From: JAWXTP01 sp044433415
GTDB taxonomy: Bacteria > Bacteroidota > Bacteroidia > Bacteroidales > Rikenellaceae
NCBI GenBank assembly: GCA_044433415.1
Contig: JAWXTP010000034.1
Coordinates: 1 to 25,869, forward strand
Reading direction: 5' to 3'
DNA length: 25,869 nucleotides
Numbering within the stretch: the stretch's first letter is position 1; each line of letters starts with the position of its first letter. Of this stretch, positions 16,161 through 23,355 are shown one piece after another. A program made the translations under genes and the position numbers. The notes below the pieces were generated by a model that saw only the letters and a program-made list of their open reading frames with translations, searched no databases and was not told the origin of the DNA.

Positions 16161-17006
16161 ATGACTTATTCAAATTTTACAACATTCTTAGCTGAGGCTA
16201 AAAACGGAGTGCTAACAGTGACTTTCAATCAACCTCCAATCAACATTCAGAGCATCGCACAGCTCGACGACTTAAATAAACTTGCAGAGCAGTTAGAGGG
16301 CGATCGCGACATCAAAGTTGTCATATTTCAATCAAATGTACCTGAATTCTTTATTGCTCACTTCGACATTGAAGTTCTTAAAGATTTCTCTACTGAGGCT
16401 GTACCACGCGACAAAGTTGAATTATTATACCTACAAAAGGTTTGTGAGCGTATTAGCGAACTTCCACAGGCTACAATCGCCAAAATTGAGGGTTTCGCAC
16501 GTGGTGGTGGTCACGAATTTGCCTTGGCTTGCGATATGCGTTTTGCAGCTCGTGGCAAGGCAATATTTATGCAAATGGAAGTAGGTATGGGCATCTTACC
16601 TTGTGGTGGTGGTGCATCACGTATGGCGCGCCAATGTGGTTTAGGTAGAGCTTTAGAAGTAATTCTTGGAGCTCGTGATTTTGATGCTGACGAAGCGGAG
16701 AGAATAGGAACAGTAAACCGTGCAATTGACAGTGACAAAATTGATGAGTTTGTGGATAAGTTAGCTGAGAGAATCTCTAAATTCCCTGCTGATTCAATCA
16801 TCGCTTGTAAACGAACAGTTTATGCTTCAATAGATAAACCTATCAATGAAGCTCTCCTTGAAGAGGCATATCAACTCTATCAAGCTACCAGCAAAACCCC
16901 AGGAGTCAAACGTTTCAAGGCGGCTTATGAGTCGAAATTCCAATACGACTTGGATAACCAACGACAGTTCGAAGCTAAACTTCTCGACATCCAGGAAATC
17001 AAATAA
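16161..17006 (+). CDS. Enoyl-CoA hydratase/isomerase (crotonase) family protein
   Basis: The 281-residue protein has the crotonase fold, which binds acyl-CoA thioesters and stabilises an oxyanion. FARGGGHEFALACDMRFA (about residues 113-130) carries the oxyanion-hole Gly and the first catalytic Glu; QMEVGMGILPCGGGASRMAR (about 137-156) carries the second Glu. Both glutamates used by true hydratases are therefore present. The C-terminal helices run to 281, longer than minimal members by about 20 residues. No other fatty-acid gene is near, so substrate and pathway are unknown. By eye its codons are clearly richer in G and C (for example GGCGATCGCGAC) than the flanking genes, which suggests later acquisition or high expression. 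Confidence 0.9.
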   Translation: MTYSNFTTFLAEAKNGVLTVTFNQPPINIQSIAQLDDLNKLAEQLEGDRDIKVVIFQSNVPEFFIAHFDIEVLKDFSTEAVPRDKVELLYLQKVCERISELPQATIAKIEGFARGGGHEFALACDMRFAARGKAIFMQMEVGMGILPCGGGASRMARQCGLGRALEVILGARDFDADEAERIGTVNRAIDSDKIDEFVDKLAERISKFPADSIIACKRTVYASIDKPINEALLEEAYQLYQATSKTPGVKRFKAAYESKFQYDLDNQRQFEAKLLDIQEIK

Positions 17007-17130
17007 TACTTCTAGTTAGTATACAGTTATAAAATACCAACTATTCAAATATCTAAAACTTTTGTGAAAGAACTGTGAGAAAATCACGGAGATCAAAAAT
17101 ATCTTGATGATCATAAGGGTTGAATCTTAA

Positions 17131-17316
17131 GGTGCGCGACAAGCGATGAAATATTTTAAAACAATCATTGTTCAGTCGCTTTCCGCGCCCCTGATAGTTG
17201 TAATAAATAACTTTCTATCCTCAAAATCACACACTTTTTGGAACAACATTAAGTTAATCTCTTAAATACCCCAACCATTAGACCTTCGACATTTTTTTCA
17301 CGCTTGTCGCACCCCC
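17131..17316. repeat. Three related inverted-repeat segments, possible alternative RNA folds
   Basis: Segment A (17131-17150, ggtgcgcgacaagcgatgaa) pairs imperfectly with segment B (17171-17191, ttcagtcgctttccgcgcccc in two parts), about 16-17 of 20 positions. A also pairs with segment C (about 17296-17316), whose reverse complement reads ggtgcgacaagcgtgaaa. B and C are thus competing partners for A. The GC-rich core stands out against AT-rich surroundings. Confidence 0.5.
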
Positions 17317-17437
17317 CATATAACCACTTCCCAAAAAGGCTACTCAAAAATTCAGAAACAAAGAATACAAACTTCACAGCAACAGCACTCACAATAAGAA
17401 AACAAAGCAAAATAAATCATACAATGATATTTTTTCT

Positions 17438-17445
17438 TACCTTTG
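17438..17445 (+). promoter_or_regulatory. Bacteroidota -7 box TACCTTTG upstream of the KAP gene
   Basis: TACCTTTG is an exact TAnnTTTG match, 221 bases before the KAP start codon. It is the best promoter candidate for that gene and implies an unusually long leader of about 210 bases. Confidence 0.5.
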
Positions 17446-17666
17446 TAAAAATCGTCAGATTCAATTGATAATAAAAAATAGATAGTGTAAAAAACTTTAA
17501 AATGTAAGCTGTATGCACAAAGATATGACGTAGACATAAGAGAGCTAAAGTTTAAACTACTAATGGCGGGAGTTAATAGTTTATTCTAGTTACTAGCGAC
17601 CCTTTATATAATCTTTCTAGATTACTAAACCTCTATAAATATCAAATAACGTTAAAACTAACCATA

Positions 17667-20222
17667 ATGAAAAGTCAAGGAAATTTAACACCCAACTACC
17701 CACGATTTATTAACAACAAGCCTTGTGGTGCAGATAAATTCAATGGTGCTTCGCAAAAGCGTTTGGCAAAGTTAATAGCACTACATTTTGAACGTAATGA
17801 TAATGAAGACAATAACAATATTCTACCTCGAATTATTGGATTAGAAGGTGGTTGGGGGACTGGTAAATCTAACGTGATAAAACAAGTAGAAAATATACCT
17901 AACATTAAAAGTAAATATCATTTCTTTGAATATGACGCTTGGGGACATCAAGAAGATTTACAACGACGATCTATACTTGAAATGCTGACAGAGAATCTAA
18001 TAAAAGCTAGATTATTGAACGGAGATTGGTCCAAAAAATTAGATCGTCTATTAGCAAGAAAAATAAAGACTACTACTGAGGGGTACCCAACGTTGAACCA
18101 CGGTATAGTGGCAGCAGGCTTAGTTGCTATATTTACACCCATAAGTATTTTTATTGCATATATTTATAACAATAATAACAATATAAGAATTAACATTGCA
18201 ATATTAATAGCATTACTACCTCTTATCTTATCGTTATTGACATGGTTTATTGCTTGTATATTTAGTCCCAAATACAGAACACTTAGTTATTTATTAGCCA
18301 TTTATAAGAATAAAATAAAGAGTAATATTAATTACGAAACAATCAGTGAAGAAGAAACTTCTGTTAGAGACTTTAATACTTGGATGTCTGATGTTTCGGA
18401 TTCAATTAAAGGTAAAAAACTAGTCATCGTATTTGATAATATGGATCGATTACCTGCTGAAAAGGTTAAAGAGCTTTGGTCATCAATTCACACTTTCTTT
18501 GCAGAAGATGGCTTTGATAATATCTGGGCAATTACACCTTTTGATCAAGATCATCTCTCTTGTGCTTTTGGTAATGGAGAAGATAGTAAATCAAAAGAGC
18601 TTGCACAGTACTTTATTAATAAAACATTCCCGATAGTGTATCGAGTAGCAGAACCTGTAATCTCTGATTACAAAGAACTCTTTGATACTCTATTTACAGA
18701 GGCTTTTGGTGAAACGCATAATAAAGAAGAAGTTGAAATTATAAATCGTATTTATAGGTTAGTTAAACCTAAAGCTAATATTCGAGAAATTATTGCTTTT
18801 ATCAATGAACTTGTAGCATTAGAGTTACAAAGAGGCGGAGAAGGTATTCTATTACTTAATATGGCTATTTTTGTATTACACAGAAATGTTATTATAGCAG
18901 ATCCTGTTAAGCAAATCCTGTCAGGCAAATACCTTTCAAGAATAGACAGAATAGTCTACAATTGTGATGAACTACAAGAACAAATAGCAGCTCTTGTATA
19001 TGGAGTTGAAGTACAACATGCAAAACAAATTCAGCTTACAAGTTATATAGAAGAGTGTTTTTTTGGTGAACAAAATTATGACATTAATAAATTCGTTAAT
19101 TCTGATAAATTTGATATAATCCTTACAGATGTTATTGAATCCATTAATGTAGTCTTACTAGATAGCGCAATTTTACGCTTAGATGGATTAAATATAGAGA
19201 AATTAGATATAAATAGAATAAATGCTATATGGGAACACCTTGCGAAACAATGGTTGAAATATAAAGAAGAAACAACAGGTACACAATCATTTAGTGATGA
19301 TGTAAAAGTATTATTAAAGCACACCAAAGGCAATCTATGTCAAGAGATTATTGACATGCAATGCATCTCAATAAGATACCCCAAAGAATTTGATGGTGCG
19401 AGATATTACCAATATATGAATGAACTTGACGAATTTATAGTTAAAAATAACATTGCATGCACTATAAACTTAGATAAATACACAGTTAACACCAACAAAT
19501 TTGTTGATTACCTTGAAGCAGCGAAGGACAAGTACAAAAAATACAAATTAAATACTGACAACAATGATTTAGATTCTTTGTTCGCTTCAAGCCTTACCAC
19601 TCAGACCGCTCTTAAATATTATGAATATATACCTATGCTAAGAAATGACGGTTATACTTTTAATGCTTTACTTTATGCTATCCACTCAATGATTAACAAC
19701 AATAAAATCACTGAAAATAATTTTGAGTCCGTAATTTTTGTATATAAGTCTATCTGTGACGAGTCTCCATTACCAATCAATATAAACGTAGATTGGATCA
19801 GATCAACAACTAACTACTTTTGCGAACGCTATAGTAATACAACAGACTGCTCTTCGGGGTATTACGACTTTATTGCTATTTCATTGATTAATAATATTGA
19901 CATTCCTGACAACAGAGAGCTAACGATAAGTAATGTAGCAAACTGCATTACTAGATTTACTACATGTAATAATCTATGGAAGATAGTTATTCATAAAAAC
20001 ATTACGTTACTTAATAAAACAATAAACTATATGGTAAAAAAACAAATAGGTGACTTTTTTGATATATTTGACATTCTCCCTCATTATGAAATTATTAAAA
20101 ACAAAACAAACAATAGTGATGAAGAGTTACTGGAATATTTAAATATGTTTACCAAACCAAGCGATCTTCAAAAGATTGAAAACAACACTATTGACATCAA
20201 CACATTACTAGAAATAAACTAA
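17667..20222 (+). CDS. KAP-family P-loop NTPase with membrane helices
   Basis: The 851-residue protein belongs to the KAP family of P-loop NTPases, named after Kidins220/ARMS and phage-excluding PifA. The Walker A motif GGWGTGKS lies at residues 61-68. Two membrane helices (about 142-165 and 175-200) separate it from Walker B, KKLVIVFDNMDRLP (about 249-262), the usual KAP arrangement, which places the ATPase on the cytoplasmic side of the membrane. An ATP-dependent sensor-like segment follows (WAITPFDQDH). The C-terminal 450 or so residues have no motif I recognise and may form a helical repeat. The gene stands alone with a degraded frame just behind it. An anti-phage role is suggested by the family and by the neighbourhood, and is inference. 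Confidence 0.85.
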   Translation: MKSQGNLTPNYPRFINNKPCGADKFNGASQKRLAKLIALHFERNDNEDNNNILPRIIGLEGGWGTGKSNVIKQVENIPNIKSKYHFFEYDAWGHQEDLQRRSILEMLTENLIKARLLNGDWSKKLDRLLARKIKTTTEGYPTLNHGIVAAGLVAIFTPISIFIAYIYNNNNNIRINIAILIALLPLILSLLTWFIACIFSPKYRTLSYLLAIYKNKIKSNINYETISEEETSVRDFNTWMSDVSDSIKGKKLVIVFDNMDRLPAEKVKELWSSIHTFFAEDGFDNIWAITPFDQDHLSCAFGNGEDSKSKELAQYFINKTFPIVYRVAEPVISDYKELFDTLFTEAFGETHNKEEVEIINRIYRLVKPKANIREIIAFINELVALELQRGGEGILLLNMAIFVLHRNVIIADPVKQILSGKYLSRIDRIVYNCDELQEQIAALVYGVEVQHAKQIQLTSYIEECFFGEQNYDINKFVNSDKFDIILTDVIESINVVLLDSAILRLDGLNIEKLDINRINAIWEHLAKQWLKYKEETTGTQSFSDDVKVLLKHTKGNLCQEIIDMQCISIRYPKEFDGARYYQYMNELDEFIVKNNIACTINLDKYTVNTNKFVDYLEAAKDKYKKYKLNTDNNDLDSLFASSLTTQTALKYYEYIPMLRNDGYTFNALLYAIHSMINNNKITENNFESVIFVYKSICDESPLPININVDWIRSTTNYFCERYSNTTDCSSGYYDFIAISLINNIDIPDNRELTISNVANCITRFTTCNNLWKIVIHKNITLLNKTINYMVKKQIGDFFDIFDILPHYEIIKNKTNNSDEELLEYLNMFTKPSDLQKIENNTIDINTLLEIN

Positions 20223-20425
20223 TCTTCCCTATCTTATATACAACGGTACGCGAAGACGTTAAGTATCTCACTGAGAAAGGTGTCGATATCTTATGTGTCA
20301 CGTTTAATAAATCAGCAAATGATTACTCTCCAACCACAATATACAACAGCTCACTACCAATCAACATCACTTGGAAACTCAGTAAACTAATACCTGCTAA
20401 GTTCTATAAAAAAGCAATAAATTAA
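20195..20425 (+). pseudogene. Open frame without start codon, remnant after the KAP gene
   Basis: A frame one step off from the KAP gene stays open for 76 codons across and beyond the KAP stop. Its translation has protein-like composition (TTVREDVKYLTEKGVDILC, then LPINITWKLSKLIPAKF) and ends at TAA, but it has no ATG, GTG or TTG start. This looks like the 3' end of a gene whose front was lost, possibly when the KAP gene's present end was created. I do not recognise the family. Confidence 0.45.
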
Positions 20426-20515
20426 TTATAATGTAAGGATAAGTTAAAAAAACACATCAACCAATATTTAAAGCTCTGAGGTAAAAAATATGGGGATAAT
20501 CTAAAATTTTATTTT

Positions 20516-20523
20516 TATATTTG
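20516..20523 (+). promoter_or_regulatory. Bacteroidota -7 box TATATTTG for the SWIM gene
   Basis: TATATTTG matches TAnnTTTG 125 bases upstream of the ATG, in otherwise non-coding DNA. The implied leader is about 115 bases. Confidence 0.5.
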
Positions 20524-20647
20524 TGTTTGTATAGCAATAAGTAATTTTTACGATTATCATCATAATACTATAAATAAAAGATGAAATATCCATAAAAATC
20601 AAAAAGTTAGCAACTTATCGCAACCCCTAAATTCTAATTATAAAACA

Positions 20648-22336
20648 ATGAAAATAGACCTAACACAATTCGAGCAACAAATAAATCCTACAATCCTAAA
20701 AAGAGGGTTGCAGTATTATAAAAATGGGAAAGTTGATATTTTGTCTGAGTCATCTAATACAGTGGAAGCACTTGTTGAGGGTAGCGATGGTGAACCTTAC
20801 TATACGGTGCTTTACCTTGAAGGTGATACAGTAACAGACTCAGTGTGTAATTGTCCTTATGATTCTGGACCTGTATGTAAGCACATCGCAGCTGTGATTT
20901 TTGAAATAAAAGCTGATGAATTAGAACTTGCAGCAAAACCAAGTAGTGAAAGTAAGAAGCCAACAAAAACTAAGGCTCAAAAGGATAGCGACAAGATGCG
21001 AGAAATACTACAAAATGCCTCACAAGAGCAACTTGCATCATTTATTAAGGATATTTGCAAAGAGTATCGCGAGATACGTCAGCTATTTATCACAAAGTTT
21101 ACTCCAAAGGATAAAACACAGTCAAAGAGCGATTATAAATTAGCGTTATCTACCTATGCACAGAGCCTTATGCGTCACGGCTATGTAGATTATAGAAGCG
21201 CTGACCTGCTGGGTAATGCCTTTTATGAAACATGTAGAATGGCAGAAGAAAGATTATCCATGGGGGATTATATCTCGGCTGTGAATGCTGCAACCGCGGT
21301 TATTGAACAGGCTAGTTCAGCACTACAATACTCAGATGATAGTAACGGTAGCATAAGTGACCCGATATATAGTGCAGTGAATATACTCTCAGATATAGCA
21401 GACTCAGAGTTAGATGAGGATAGTCGCAAATATCTATTTAAGTATTGCCTAACTAGCTACAAAAAAAAGATATTTAATGGGTGGGATTGGCACGACCACA
21501 TGTTGGAAGTCGCAACTCAACTAGTTAAGCAACAGAGCGAGATTGAGGAGGTTCGTTTACTAATTGAAGACCAAATAAAGAGTTCTAAATATGATTGGAA
21601 AGTGGATAGTAGCAAAAAGTTAATGGCAGAGTTTATCTTAAATACTGAGGGCGAAGATGCGATGAATGAGTATAAGTATAAAAACCTTGATGTTGACTCT
21701 TTTATGGAAGAGGCCATAGAAAGTGCCCTACAAATAAAAAATTACACCACAGCTCGAAAACTTATAGATAAGGCATTTGAAAATAGCATGCCAAATAAAG
21801 ACAAATGGCATAACTTTAATTTTAGACTGACCTGCGCTACTAGCTCTACAGATGACATTATTTGTCTCTCTCGTCAGCTAGTGATTGATATTTTCCAAGG
21901 ATTTGAGGATTACTATCGGAAATTTAAATCTTTAGTAGCACCCGAAGAGTGGATAGCATTGAGAGCGGAGTTATACGAAGATATTCTCAAGAAAAAAGGT
22001 TGGGACAGAGTTAAGTACATTGCCACCTTGGAGCAAGACTGGGAAACCTATATGAAGTGGGTCAAAAGTAGCGAAAGTTATTATACTCTTTCAACTGCTG
22101 AGAAAGAGTTGCCATCCTCGTACAATCCTCAACTTGTTGAGCAATACATAAGGGTAATTCGTGCAAATATAGACAATTGTCTCAATCCTAAGCGTAGTGT
22201 GTACGAAAAGGCTACGCAGGCAATGAGACGAATGAAAAAGTTAGGTGGTTTAGCTGAAGTGACAGCATTGGCTGACGAATTTCGCGCCAAATATCGCAGG
22301 CGTAAAGCCCTTTTAGAGGAGTTAGATATGATATAA
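20648..22336 (+). CDS. SWIM zinc-finger protein
   Basis: The 562-residue protein starts with a SWIM domain: the zinc ligands are in CNCPYDSGPVCKH (residues 67-79, pattern CxCx8CxH), preceded by the usual basic and aromatic stretch ILKRGLQYYKNGKV. A short Lys/Ser/Thr-rich linker (about 95-115) leads to a long alpha-helical C-terminal part, which resembles TPR-like or HEAT-like repeats found in other SWIM proteins of Bacteria. SWIM domains bind DNA or proteins and are often next to SNF2 helicases; here no helicase is present. Single-gene unit, own promoter, no terminator recognised behind it. The molecular role is not known. Confidence 0.88.
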   Translation: MKIDLTQFEQQINPTILKRGLQYYKNGKVDILSESSNTVEALVEGSDGEPYYTVLYLEGDTVTDSVCNCPYDSGPVCKHIAAVIFEIKADELELAAKPSSESKKPTKTKAQKDSDKMREILQNASQEQLASFIKDICKEYREIRQLFITKFTPKDKTQSKSDYKLALSTYAQSLMRHGYVDYRSADLLGNAFYETCRMAEERLSMGDYISAVNAATAVIEQASSALQYSDDSNGSISDPIYSAVNILSDIADSELDEDSRKYLFKYCLTSYKKKIFNGWDWHDHMLEVATQLVKQQSEIEEVRLLIEDQIKSSKYDWKVDSSKKLMAEFILNTEGEDAMNEYKYKNLDVDSFMEEAIESALQIKNYTTARKLIDKAFENSMPNKDKWHNFNFRLTCATSSTDDIICLSRQLVIDIFQGFEDYYRKFKSLVAPEEWIALRAELYEDILKKKGWDRVKYIATLEQDWETYMKWVKSSESYYTLSTAEKELPSSYNPQLVEQYIRVIRANIDNCLNPKRSVYEKATQAMRRMKKLGGLAEVTALADEFRAKYRRRKALLEELDMI

Positions 22337-22577
22337 TTTTAGTGATATGAGACAAAGTAGAGTAGGTAAATTCCTAAAAAATTTTGGCAATATGAGAAAT
22401 CTGACATATTAAGAGAGCGTTTTGCTGATCTTCCGTTAAGAAAATCAGCCTAAATTGTTTTACTTTGTATCGCCAAATAAAACCCGTAAAACAATGAGCA
22501 AAGAAAACACGCAATTTCACAAAACTGGGTGTTGACTCCGAATTACAAACGAGCTCTATATAAATATTTTACGTGGT
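22337..22577. other. Degraded DNA after the SWIM gene
   Basis: This space contains short open pieces without starts. One, at about 22378-22453, translates FWQYEKSDILRERFADLPLR and then stops, which looks like the C-terminus of a lost gene. There is also a 13-codon ATG frame at 22494-22535. A short stem GCTGAT...ATCAGC lies at about 22426-22451. I recognise no family in any of them. Confidence 0.35.
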
Positions 22578-22580
22578 AGC

Positions 22581-22636
22581 GATATATGTGCGTACAGGGC
22601 TATATGTATATGTATAGCCCTGCACGCACATATATC
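22581..22636. repeat. Long hairpin with 24-base arms
   Basis: Arm GATATATGTGCGTACAGGGC+TATA (22581-22604) is matched by the reverse complement of 22613-22636 at 23 of 24 positions, with an 8-base loop TGTATATG. Outside the arms, the flanks (ending GGTAGC on the left, beginning GACACCGC on the right) also pair imperfectly for about 6 more bases. The location is between the SWIM gene and the hipA remnant. No T-run follows on either side, so it is not a typical intrinsic terminator. Confidence 0.85.
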
Positions 22637-22776
22637 GACACCGCTGCCCAAATTTTGAGTTACTTGAAATTATATAATCTATCTTACACTTCTTTTCAAA
22701 GACTCTATTATTTACCTCCCAAACTGGTGATTCTGCACTGTGCAAATCTGGTGATTCAAAGTTAGGCACTACATCG

Positions 22777-23010
22777 TTTCAATATGTGAACGGAGCGTGG
22801 AGACTCGCCCCAGCCTATGACCTACTGCCAAGCAGCGGATTCAACGGCTACCACACCACTACAATTAACGGACAAGGCGAACCAACCCTGCAAGACATCC
22901 TCGTAGTAGCAAAAGAGGTCAGCATAACCGCCCCCGATACCAAAAGCACGATAGATGAACTCACGCAAATATGTAACTCGAAGGGAATGTTGAAGTATAA
23001 GTTGAAGTAA
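22777..23010 (+). pseudogene. hipA: hipA remnant, 3' end only
   Basis: The translation from about FQYVNGAWRLAPAYDLLPSS through HTTTINGQGEPTLQDILVV to the stop matches the C-terminal lobe of HipA-type serine/threonine kinases, including the conserved APAYDLLP region. A full HipA has 310-440 residues; only about 77 are present, and the catalytic loop and N-terminal part are missing. No hipB-like antitoxin gene is nearby. The reading frame stays open upstream to 22678, but that stretch (with TSQTGDSALCKSGDSKL) does not look like HipA and is probably unrelated DNA joined at a break. A GTG at 22786 could start a 74-residue peptide, unlikely to have activity. Confidence 0.82.
22979..23007. repeat. 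29-bp direct repeat, left copy, inside the hipA 3' end
   Basis: CGAAGGGAATGTTGAAGT followed by A/G and TAAGTTGAAG occurs here and again at 24385-24413, with one mismatch. Here it encodes the natural hipA ending (S)KGMLKYKLK. The copies are 1,406 bases apart. Confidence 0.9.
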
Positions 23011-23079
23011 TGTTCGGGATAAGCTAAAGTTAGGTGGTGATTTATCCCATAAAGCAAGTATAAGTAACATAAATTTTAT

Positions 23080-23087
23080 TATCTTTG
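23080..23087 (+). promoter_or_regulatory. Bacteroidota -7 box TATCTTTG before the hsdM remnant/DUF1016 gene
   Basis: TATCTTTG is a common form of the TAnnTTTG box. It lies in non-coding DNA between the hipA remnant and the hsdM remnant, 261 bases before the nuclease start, and may be the surviving promoter of the original restriction-modification unit. Confidence 0.5.
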
Positions 23088-23172
23088 TAGAAGGTAGAGT
23101 ACAAAAAGCGTAAAACGGTTTTGCAAATGGAAAGAAAAGTCCAATAAGCAGAATAAAAGCTACCTTATCTAA

Positions 23173-23355
23173 AAAAGCGACTCATTCAGCGCAGGTCAAT
23201 GCTTCGATATTAAAATTGAATACACCGAGATAACAGCTGAGGAGTTCCGCCAAAAGATGGAGGATCACAAAAAATCACTATCTTCACTCTTTGCCGAGTC
23301 TACGCAGCTCGAAAAAAATATTATAAACCACTTAAATAGGCTACATTATGAGTAA
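23173..23355 (+). pseudogene. hsdM: hsdM remnant, 3' end of a type I DNA methyltransferase subunit
   Basis: A frame without start, opening at 23173 after a stop, translates SFSAGQCFDIKIEYTEI, EEFRQKMEDHKKSL, then ESTQLEKNIINHLNRLHYE and TAA. This matches the C-terminal helical tail of HsdM-type N6-adenine methyltransferases (typically about 500 residues); only about 60 residues are left and the catalytic NPPF region is missing. The stop overlaps the ATG of the DUF1016 gene by 8 bases, the tight spacing of an intact operon, so the break lies within hsdM and not between the genes. No hsdS or hsdR is in the window. Confidence 0.8.

Larger units (their letters stand above)
17007..17666. other. 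Long gene-free space before the KAP gene
   Basis: I see no convincing coding region in these 660 bases; a 61-codon minus-strand frame is rich in Cys, Tyr and Phe and looks accidental. Its content is a GC-richer inverted-repeat cluster at 17131-17316, a TACCTTTG promoter box at 17438-17445, and near the end a short imperfect hairpin (AAACTACTA...TAATAGTTT, about 17556-17583). The long leader after the promoter box could be a 5' untranslated region of about 210 bases or a small RNA. Confidence 0.5.

Noticed and set aside
17352..17537. 61-codon minus-strand frame in the gap before the KAP gene
   Set aside because: The translation is a run of Cys, Tyr and Phe (CECCCCEVC) with no recognisable pattern, and the plus-strand promoter box lies within it.
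22569..22769. 66-codon minus-strand frame over the long hairpin
   Set aside because: About a third of it is the palindrome itself, and no start signal is seen. The part MPNFESPDLHSAESPVWEVN looks somewhat protein-like, but I cannot assign it.
22822..23070. Minus-strand frames antisense to the hipA remnant
   Set aside because: The plus-strand translation matches HipA clearly; the antisense frames have no motif.
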